Assembly: GCA_903953455.1 (NCBI GenBank) | Contig: CAJBJW010000221.1 | Coordinates: 1-22,000, forward strand | DNA: 22,000 nucleotides | Direction of reading: 5' to 3' | Origin: an uncultured Pseudomonadota bacterium | Lineage (GTDB): Bacteria > Pseudomonadota > Gammaproteobacteria > Methylococcales > Methylomonadaceae | In this document: piece by piece, positions 15,950-22,000 of the stretch | Layout: the number at the start of each line of letters is the position of its first letter | Numbering within the stretch: the stretch's first letter is position 1 | The notes under the pieces: generated by a model | Told to the model about the DNA's origin: nothing | The model's database searches: none | The model's input: only the letters and a program-made list of their open reading frames with translations | Made by a program: the position numbers and the translations under genes

Positions 15950-16900
15950 TTAACTGAGTAAATTATCCAGTATCATCATTACAATAAAACCGGTCATTAA
16001 CGAAAAAGTGGCATAACGCGAACGCCCCTGAGAATGGGTTTGAGGGATAATTTCTTCACTTATCACAAATAACATTGCGCCAGCAGCAAATCCCATAGAA
16101 ATTGGCAAAATAGGTTCAAATACACTCACCATTGTCACACCGAGTAATCCACCAATCGGCTCAACCAATCCAGTTAACGTTGCAATGCCCACTGCCTTCC
16201 ATTTATTGTACCCAAGACCAACCAACGGCAATGCCACTGCTAGCCCTTCTGGAATATTTTGTAAGCTAATTGCCCCAGCTAAAACCAATCCATTTTTAAT
16301 GTCACCAGAGCCAAAACTCACACCCACTGACATCCCTTCGGGAAAATTGTGGATAGTAATTGCAATAATAAAAAGCCAAACTTTTTTCAACGAATCCAGA
16401 TTTTCTTCAGACAGTGAATCAAAATGGATATGGGGAAGTTGCTTATCTGCATAATGCAAAAAAAATGCGCCAATCATCATGCCAACCGAAACAATATAAA
16501 CGCCCTTCCCCGTCCATAATAAATCCCCATAATGCAGTCCGGGCACAAGCAATGAAAAGGCCGTTGCTGCAAGCATAACGCCTGCTGCGGCGCCCAATAA
16601 ACTATTAAACACATTACTTGAAATTTCTTTTAGCCAAAGCGCCGGCAACGCACCAATACCAGTAGCTAATCCAGCTACAATACTCGCCAAAAAGCCAATC
16701 ACCACTACTTCGCCAAAAAACACATACAGTAAACCAAAAACAACACACTGCACCGCTAAGAACAAGCCAAGCCAAATGCCGTAGCGTTGAAGGGGCGGCA
16801 GACTTTGTATTTTTTGAACATGGGGATTGTTTTGAACACAAGTCCATTGATTTTCGACATTCAGCTGAAAACGACGCATAAGTGAAACAGAGATGGACAT
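15950..16900 (-). CDS. ZIP family divalent metal transporter (GufA/ZupT-like)
   Basis: A 316-residue inner-membrane protein with about eight membrane spans and the binuclear metal-site motifs HNFPEG (184-189) and QNIPEG (214-219). A variable cytoplasmic loop (152-172, HIHFDSLSEENLDS) carries His and acidic residues, as usual between spans three and four. A hydrophilic N-terminal tail of about 40 residues precedes the first span. ZIP proteins bring Zn2+, Fe2+ or Mn2+ into the cytoplasm; the exact metal cannot be read. AAGGA lies 7 bases before the ATG. The gene begins about 20 bases after the xfp terminator, so its promoter must overlap that hairpin or it relies on read-through. Confidence 0.92.
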   Translation of the reverse strand: MSISVSLMRRFQLNVENQWTCVQNNPHVQKIQSLPPLQRYGIWLGLFLAVQCVVFGLLYVFFGEVVVIGFLASIVAGLATGIGALPALWLKEISSNVFNSLLGAAAGVMLAATAFSLLVPGLHYGDLLWTGKGVYIVSVGMMIGAFFLHYADKQLPHIHFDSLSEENLDSLKKVWLFIIAITIHNFPEGMSVGVSFGSGDIKNGLVLAGAISLQNIPEGLAVALPLVGLGYNKWKAVGIATLTGLVEPIGGLLGVTMVSVFEPILPISMGFAAGAMLFVISEEIIPQTHSQGRSRYATFSLMTGFIVMMILDNLLS

Positions 16901-16920
16901 AACATTTTCCTTACTAGTGA

Positions 16921-16960
16921 CAAAAAGAAAGGCCGCGACATGAGCGCGGCCGAACCTTTC
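16921..16960 (-). terminator. Intrinsic terminator downstream of xfp
   Basis: On the minus strand GGCCGCG and CGCGGCC pair around a 7-base loop (16931-16951), with outer GAAAGG/CTTTC pairing. TTTCTTTTT (16922-16930) follows the stem. The xfp stop is 28 bases before it and the ZIP start 21 bases after it. Confidence 0.88.
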
Positions 16961-16987
16961 TCTTTAAATTAAAGAGGTAATACTAAA

Positions 16988-19381
16988 TCAAATAACGGGA
17001 TGTGACCATTTCCAATTTTGAATTTCAGGCATATCCTCACCGTATTGAGAAATATAGTGTTTATGGTCACTCAATTTACTGCGCAAGGCTTGTTTTAGAT
17101 AAACAGACTGATCTTTTAAGCGCGGTACGCGATCAATTGCATCCATCGCTAAATGATAACGATCAACGTCATTCATGACCACCATATCAAAGGGTGTTGA
17201 GGTTGTACCTTCTTCTTTATAGCCACGAACATGCAAATGCAAATGATTAGGACGACGGTAAGTCAATCGATGAATCAACCAAGGATAACCATGATAAGCA
17301 AATACTACGGGTTTATCGGGTGTAAATAATTCAATGAAATCTTCGTCAGACAACCCGTTAGGATGCTCCGTATTAGGTTGAAGTTTCATTAAATTCACCA
17401 CGTTAATCACGCGAATTTTTAAGTCAGGAATTTCATGACGCAAGAAATCGACTGCCGCAAGTGTTTCAAGTGTTGGCACATCGCCCGCACACGCCATGAC
17501 CACATCAGGCGAATGCCCTTTGTCATTACTCGCCCACTCCCAAACACTGACTCCCGCTTCGCAATGTTTAACAGCTTGATCCATGGTTAACCATTGAGGC
17601 GCTGGCTGTTTACCTGCCACAATCACATTCACATAATTACGACTGCGTAAAACGTGATCTGTCACTGATAACAGTGTATTGGCATCAGGTGGCAGATAAA
17701 CACGAATCACTTCTGCTTTTTTATTGACTACATGATCAATAAATCCGGGATCTTGATGTGAAAAACCATTGTGATCTTGTCGCCAAACGTGCGACGTAAG
17801 TAAATAATTGAGTGACGCAATGGGACGGCGCCATGGAATTCTATTTGTCGTTTTGAGCCATTTTGCGTGTTGATTAAACATCGAGTCAATCAAATGAATA
17901 AACGCTTCATAGCAAGAGAAAAAGCCGTGACGCCCCGTCAGCAAATAACCCTCAAGCCAGCCTTGGCAAGTATGCTCACTTAAAATTTCCATCACACGCC
18001 CATCCTGGGATAAATCGGTGTCTTCAGGCAATATTTTTTCCATCCAAACGCGCGATGTTGCTGAAAATACATCATCCCAACGATTTGACGAGGTTTCATC
18101 TGGCCCGAAAATGCGGAAGTTTTGCTGTTCATGATTGTCTTTCATCACGTCACGCAAAAAAGCACCCATCACACGCGTGGCCTCTGCTTCAATTGCACCA
18201 GGCTGCGCTACATTAACAGCATAATCGCGGAAATTAGGTAGTCGTAAATCACGTAGCAACACTCCACCATTTGCATGCGGATTATCACCAATTCGATGTT
18301 GGCCAGTAGGGGCAAGTTCTCTTAGCTGTGCTAAAGGTGTGCCATTTCCATCAAACAATTCTTCTGGTTTATAGCTTTTTAACCACTGCTCTAAAATGGC
18401 AATATGAGCAGGATTTCCCGCTAATCCAGATAAAGGCACTTGATGCGAGCGCCAAAAATCTTCTGTCTTTTTACCATCTACACTTTCAGGGCCGGTCCAG
18501 CCTTTGGGGGTACGCATAATAATCATTGGCCAGCGTGGACGCTCAAGCGATTTTGTATCAGTTGCGCTGCGCCATGTATGCTGTATATGCTGGATTTCAG
18601 CTAAACAGGCTTCTAAAACAGCCGCCATTTTAGGGTGAACAAGTTGCGGATCATGCCCTTCAACAAAGTGAACATCGTAGCCATACCCTTCAAATAATTT
18701 AACTAACTCTTCTTCGCTAATACGACTAAGTAGCGTTGGATTGGCAATTTTATACCCATTTAAATGCAAAATGGGAAGTACCGCGCCATCACGCGCAGGA
18801 TTTAAAAATTTATTTGAATGCCATGACGCTGCCATTGGTCCAGTTTCAGCTTCACCATCGCCAATGACGCAGCACGCAATCAAATCAGGATTATCAAAAA
18901 CATTCCCATAGGCATGCGATAGCGCATAACCCAGTTCACCACCTTCATGAATAGATCCCGGTGTTTCGGGCGCAACGTGACTTGGAATACCACCTGGAAA
19001 AGAAAATTGATGAAATAGGGCTTTCATTCCCTCTTTATCTAGGGAAATATTGGGATAATACTCGCTATACGTTCCTTCAAGCCACGAATTAGCCACCATT
19101 GCAGGACCGCCATGACCCGGACCACAAATAAAAATCATATTTAAATCATGCGTTTTAATCAATCGATTGATATGCACATGAATAAAATTGAGTCCGGGTG
19201 TAGTTCCCCAATGTCCAAGCAGGCGCGGCTTGATATGAGATAGCGCTAATGGCTGAGTTAATAAAGGGTTATCAAGCAAATAAATTTGTCCAACTGACAA
19301 ATAATTTGCCGCTCGCCAATACGCATTCATTTTCGTTTGCAACGTAGGGTCGAGTTTAAAATCGTACGTTTTTTCCATCAT
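16988..19381 (-). CDS. xfp: Phosphoketolase (xylulose-5-phosphate / fructose-6-phosphate)
   Basis: A 797-residue thiamine-diphosphate enzyme of normal length that cleaves xylulose 5-phosphate, and often fructose 6-phosphate, with phosphate to acetyl phosphate plus glyceraldehyde 3-phosphate or erythrose 4-phosphate. Landmarks: YWRAANYLSVGQIYL (21-35), GHWGTTPGLNF (56-66), CGPGHGGPAMVANSWLEGTY (86-105), SIHEGGELGYALSHAYG (143-159), the ThDP motif GDGEAETGP (174-182) ending near HLNGYKIANPT, and HQVPL. The C-terminal domain contains RNYVNVIVAGKQPAPQW. Two ATG codons (19381 and 19378) are possible starts; GAGG lies 4 bases before the first and 7 before the second. The acetyl phosphate could feed acetate kinase or phosphotransacetylase, neither of which is in the window. 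It is transcribed alone and ends in a strong terminator. Confidence 0.96.
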   Translation of the reverse strand: MMEKTYDFKLDPTLQTKMNAYWRAANYLSVGQIYLLDNPLLTQPLALSHIKPRLLGHWGTTPGLNFIHVHINRLIKTHDLNMIFICGPGHGGPAMVANSWLEGTYSEYYPNISLDKEGMKALFHQFSFPGGIPSHVAPETPGSIHEGGELGYALSHAYGNVFDNPDLIACCVIGDGEAETGPMAASWHSNKFLNPARDGAVLPILHLNGYKIANPTLLSRISEEELVKLFEGYGYDVHFVEGHDPQLVHPKMAAVLEACLAEIQHIQHTWRSATDTKSLERPRWPMIIMRTPKGWTGPESVDGKKTEDFWRSHQVPLSGLAGNPAHIAILEQWLKSYKPEELFDGNGTPLAQLRELAPTGQHRIGDNPHANGGVLLRDLRLPNFRDYAVNVAQPGAIEAEATRVMGAFLRDVMKDNHEQQNFRIFGPDETSSNRWDDVFSATSRVWMEKILPEDTDLSQDGRVMEILSEHTCQGWLEGYLLTGRHGFFSCYEAFIHLIDSMFNQHAKWLKTTNRIPWRRPIASLNYLLTSHVWRQDHNGFSHQDPGFIDHVVNKKAEVIRVYLPPDANTLLSVTDHVLRSRNYVNVIVAGKQPAPQWLTMDQAVKHCEAGVSVWEWASNDKGHSPDVVMACAGDVPTLETLAAVDFLRHEIPDLKIRVINVVNLMKLQPNTEHPNGLSDEDFIELFTPDKPVVFAYHGYPWLIHRLTYRRPNHLHLHVRGYKEEGTTSTPFDMVVMNDVDRYHLAMDAIDRVPRLKDQSVYLKQALRSKLSDHKHYISQYGEDMPEIQNWKWSHPVI

Positions 19382-19455
19382 TATTCCTCAAAAGTTCAAC
19401 CAACTTACTAAAATTTATTTTTTAAAAAGATGAATTACATCAAAGCAATGTATTT

Positions 19456-19484
19456 TTAATACCTAACTATTTTTCAAATTTCAA
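19456..19484 (-). promoter_or_regulatory. Candidate promoter for xfp
   Basis: On the minus strand TTGAAA (19484-19479) is followed after 17 bases by TATTAA (19461-19456). This puts the start site about 70 bases upstream of the xfp ATG. A second weaker pair, TTTGAT (19538-19533) and TAGAAT (19516-19511) with 16-base spacing, lies further upstream. Confidence 0.35.
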
Positions 19485-19741
19485 ATATGATCTATATGCT
19501 CACGATAGCCATTCTATCTAACAAAAATGTCAATCAAACTTCAAACGCTAAATAAATTTTGCTTTATATTCTAAAGGTATTAAACAACAAGGTTTCATTG
19601 ATACGCAACCCTTGATTAATGTAGGGTTTAAAATCTATAAGCGCAATGCCATCAAAAGGTGATGTATCTCAAAAAAACAAATTAATTAGGATGCAATTTG
19701 CGTATTTTTGTATATTTTCATTTTCAAAGAGCATACTTCGA

Positions 19742-19763
19742 TATAATTATCCTAATGATTATC
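19742..19763 (+). promoter_or_regulatory. Candidate -10 box overlapped by a Fur-like operator
   Basis: A perfect TATAAT (19742-19747) overlaps a 19-base stretch (19745-19763) matching the Fur consensus at 14 of 19 positions, including AATGATTATC-type half-site sequence. The -35 region is poor, so an activator or another sigma factor may be involved. Overlap with the -10 box would suit iron-dependent repression of the downstream surface protein. Confidence 0.35.
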
Positions 19764-19792
19764 ACTTTTTGGTCGATAAACGGAGATAGCGT

Positions 19793-19888
19793 GTGAAAAG
19801 TTTAAATATACTTATTCAGAGGCAGGAATATTGTGTTTATTCATTTTTTTACAAAAAAATACTCTGCACAAAAAATAGACAATTTTAG
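19793..19888 (+). CDS. Possible 31-residue leader peptide before the surface protein gene
   Basis: A GTG at 19793 has GGAG 7 bases upstream (CGGAGATAGCGT) and opens a 31-codon frame ending TAG at 19886-19888. That stop sits inside the TTAGGAG ribosome site of the next gene, an arrangement seen in translationally coupled leaders. The peptide (VKSLNILIQRQEYC at its start) is basic, with two cysteines, four lysines and no known family. It could be a regulatory leader or chance. Confidence 0.3.
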   Translation: MKSLNILIQRQEYCVYSFFYKKILCTKNRQF

Positions 19889-19899
19889 GAGCGTTAAAA

Positions 19900-22000
19900 A
19901 TGGCGACAAAAACCACTGGATCTTTGACAGTCAAAAGCACTAGCACTATTGACACAGCACTTGATTATTCAGCCGATTTCACGACAAAATTTACCTATAC
20001 TGAGTCAACTGGTGCAGGCGCAAACGCTTTTACAATTCATAGCGATACAACCGCTGTTGCCCTTTCTCTAAAAGGCATAAGAGACGACGTATTGATTATT
20101 AATGGATATTCGGGTGATTACACCGCTAAACTCGCCGGTTCAAAATTAACGCTCGTCAATAATAATCAAATTATTACAGTTGCCTTGGCCGCCAAATCCA
20201 TCGTTAAGTTACAATTTTTAGATGGTAGTAAAGATGTTAATCTGACCGAAAAAACATTAGGTGGTGATTCACTGATCACTAAAACGGGTATTTTGCACAT
20301 TAATGGAATGAATTCACATGAGTTAACGTCCGTCACAACGGCTGTGAAAGCTGCATTAACCGATGTGAATAAAAAAAATTACGCAACAGTCGATGCCGCG
20401 ATTATTTCAGATAATACGCTTGTCATAAGTAAAGCCTTAACGGATAAATCCGGAAAACCTTATGCCACAGTGGATGCGGCTATCACCTCCAATGACGCAG
20501 CCATAACCACTCAAGCACTAACAGATACTTCCGTTACACCTAATGTATCTTACCCAAATCTTAATGCAGCTATCATTTCAAACGATGATACGATTATTTC
20601 ACAAGCGCTTACAGGGACTAATTTTCCTACTATAGCTAGTTTAATTTCCGCCTATAATAAATTCGCTCTTCAATCCTTAACATCTTTTAAAGTTGAAGCG
20701 TTGACCCCAGCAACAATGCTTCCTGCGAGTACCGTTTCTGTCAGTGAAGGTGCAACAGCGTATTTCAAAGTCAGCTTAACAAATCGTGGCACTGGAGATT
20801 ACAGCGTAAAAACAATGTTAACAGGTACGATAGCAACTCCTGACAGTGATTTTGTCAATTCGCTGACACTTGATAACGCTTCAATTGCAGCAGGAATCAG
20901 ATTTAATCCTACTACTGGCATATTAACTATTCCAGCCTCTTCTCAATCCATTAGCGCCATACTGTCTACCACTATAAAAAATGACATAGTTTCGCTAGAA
21001 GCAGGTGAACAAGTTAATTTAGTCATATCTGATGCACAGGGCGCATCTGTCGCATCACTGGGAACCACTGACATAGCAAGCGTGACTATTTTAGATGTTC
21101 TACCACCTACATTTAGTGTCACAGCGAATACAGGTCCTGTGTTAGAAGGTGCGTCGACAACTTTCACGGTAAGTTTAGCGAATCATGCAGTTAGTGATTA
21201 CAGTGTAAATGTAAAATTAAATGGAACAAATGCTGTGCAAGGTTCGGATTTTTCAGCGCTCACACTTGACCCTACCACACCTGCAACGATTAAATTTGAC
21301 TCAGCTAAAGGTATATTAACTATTCCAGCAGCGGCTGCAACAACGAGCGTTAAATTCAATACCACTATTAACACCGATAATCGTGTCGAAACAGGACAAA
21401 GTGTTACGCTTGCGTTGTCACAAGACACAACAAATTCAGCAAATACGAATACGCTCATAACTTCAACAGCGAGTTCTACAACAGCTGTTATTACAGATAC
21501 GACTCCGTCATTTAGTGTTACGGCAGCATCTACTACGGTTGATAAAGGAAAAGCTGCGAGTTTTACCATATCATTAGCAAATGCTTCGACAGGCGATTAC
21601 AAAGTAAACTTAGCTGCAACAACTTTAAACTCAAGCATTTTAAATACCTTAGCACTTGATTCGGCCACCTCGAATACTGGTATTACATTTGATGGAAGTA
21701 TCTTAACAATTCCTGCTGCAACTATTACTGCTGCAAACAAACTACCCGTTAAAGCAGTCCTGACATCATTAACAAATCCAATTGATAACACTTCTATAAG
21801 CCTTGCTTTATCAAATCCAACTGGAACAAATGTAGCCACTGCTCCAGCGCCCGTAACGATTAGCATTAATAATGTGCTTGCTACTTCGCTTACATCAGAT
21901 ATAGATTCCATTATTACTCCAGATAACAGCAATACGCTTGTCTTAGCTACTTCACTTACAGTCAATGCAAATGCAACTTTATTTGATAGCGTAAAAGACA
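19900..22000 (+). CDS. N-terminal part of a giant repeat surface protein with Calx-beta-like domains, partial
   Basis: The frame is open for 700 codons from an ATG at 19900 (AGGAG 8 bases upstream) to the window edge. It begins MATKTTGSLTVKS and has no signal peptide, suggesting type I secretion. Residues 1-145 form a beta-rich region ending in a DVLIINGYSGDYTAKLAGS and LQFLDGSKDVNL pattern. Residues about 161-254 carry four repeats of 24-30 residues built on YATVDAAIISDNTLVISKAL. From 268 onward there are three units of about 125-135 residues, starting near 268, 402 and 535, each with 'F.VS..EGA...F.VSL.N...GDY.V', then 'I.F....GILTIPA', then an 'SV.L.LS' strand, as in Calx-beta-like Ca-binding repeats. 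Cysteine and tryptophan are absent from the visible part and Thr/Ser/Ala/Asn dominate, typical of giant adhesins. The C-terminus and any RTX block lie outside. Confidence 0.85.
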   Translation, partial: MATKTTGSLTVKSTSTIDTALDYSADFTTKFTYTESTGAGANAFTIHSDTTAVALSLKGIRDDVLIINGYSGDYTAKLAGSKLTLVNNNQIITVALAAKSIVKLQFLDGSKDVNLTEKTLGGDSLITKTGILHINGMNSHELTSVTTAVKAALTDVNKKNYATVDAAIISDNTLVISKALTDKSGKPYATVDAAITSNDAAITTQALTDTSVTPNVSYPNLNAAIISNDDTIISQALTGTNFPTIASLISAYNKFALQSLTSFKVEALTPATMLPASTVSVSEGATAYFKVSLTNRGTGDYSVKTMLTGTIATPDSDFVNSLTLDNASIAAGIRFNPTTGILTIPASSQSISAILSTTIKNDIVSLEAGEQVNLVISDAQGASVASLGTTDIASVTILDVLPPTFSVTANTGPVLEGASTTFTVSLANHAVSDYSVNVKLNGTNAVQGSDFSALTLDPTTPATIKFDSAKGILTIPAAAATTSVKFNTTINTDNRVETGQSVTLALSQDTTNSANTNTLITSTASSTTAVITDTTPSFSVTAASTTVDKGKAASFTISLANASTGDYKVNLAATTLNSSILNTLALDSATSNTGITFDGSILTIPAATITAANKLPVKAVLTSLTNPIDNTSISLALSNPTGTNVATAPAPVTISINNVLATSLTSDIDSIITPDNSNTLVLATSLTVNANATLFDSVKD
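20380..20661 (+). repeat. Degenerate protein-level tandem repeats (about 27 residues) in the surface protein
   Basis: Four units begin at residues 161, 188, 218 and 242: YATVDAAIISDNTLV..., YATVDAAITSNDAAI..., YPNLNAAIISNDDTI..., and FPTIASLISAYN. Between them lies the consensus 'IS.ALTD'. The DNA of the units is well diverged, so the duplication is old or the codons were shuffled. Confidence 0.7.
20701..21870 (+). repeat. Three Calx-beta-like repeat units
   Basis: Units start near 20701, 21103 and 21502. Shared signatures are EGA/DKGKA, 'VSL.N....DY.V', 'ILTIPA' and a closing 'V.I.D/N' strand. Unit lengths are about 400, 400 and 370 bases. The array may continue past the window edge in altered form. 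Confidence 0.7.

Larger units (their letters stand above)
19382..19899. other. Divergent control region between xfp and the Calx-beta-type surface protein
   Basis: 518 bases without a long gene. It holds a promoter candidate for xfp (19456-19484, minus), a -10 element with an overlapping Fur-like site (19742-19763, plus), and a possible 31-codon leader frame (19793-19888). An inverted repeat AACCCT (19607-19612) / AGGGTT (19623-19628) has a 10-base loop and no known role. An unusually large regulatory space for a surface protein suggests tight control. Confidence 0.6.

Noticed and set aside
20943..21965. Three minus-strand frames (74-123 codons) opposite the Calx-beta-like repeats
   Set aside because: They are low-complexity Val/Ala/Ser-rich shadows created by the repeat codons of the plus-strand gene.

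Overview
The window is bacterial and gene-dense, with an estimated G+C of about 40 percent (judged by eye). The protein sequences look gammaproteobacterial. The mix of a phosphoketolase, an HD-GYP signalling protein, a bacterial phosphorylase-kinase-like protein and large surface proteins would fit a low-G+C methylotroph (Methylococcales) or a Beggiatoa/Thiothrix-type organism. This placement is inference; no rRNA or lineage-specific marker is present.

Layout. At the left edge (1-1304, minus) lies the N-terminal part of a large Ig-like repeat surface protein that runs out of the window. A 495-bp intergenic stretch with a good promoter candidate leads into a GAF/HD-GYP cyclic-di-GMP phosphodiesterase (1800-3410, plus). 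An AEC-family permease (3504-4445, minus) is divergent from a 1080-residue homologue of the alpha/beta regulatory subunits of eukaryotic phosphorylase kinase (4790-8032, plus). That gene is followed at once by glucokinase (8078-9049, plus).

Everything from 9069 to 19381 is on the minus strand. In transcription order it runs xfp phosphoketolase, then a strong intrinsic terminator, then a membrane trio (ZIP metal transporter, GDT1-type Mn/Ca exporter, DUF2721 protein), then gap, pyk, an Hpt/pseudo-receiver protein, a hairpin, argH and a fumarylacetoacetate-hydrolase-family gene. Beyond a 518-bp divergent control region, a second large surface protein (19900 to the right edge, plus) begins. It has a novel-looking N-terminal region, a block of roughly 27-residue repeats, and Calx-beta-like repeats.

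Functional reading. The middle is largely a sugar-phosphate metabolism block: glucose phosphorylation, lower glycolysis (GAPDH, pyruvate kinase) and the phosphoketolase shunt to acetyl phosphate. A PhK-like protein, possibly involved in glycogen control, is part of it. Metal transport and arginine synthesis share the strand. The two edge proteins have no signal peptide and look like type I-secreted adhesins. No tRNA, rRNA, CRISPR array, insertion sequence or phage gene was seen.
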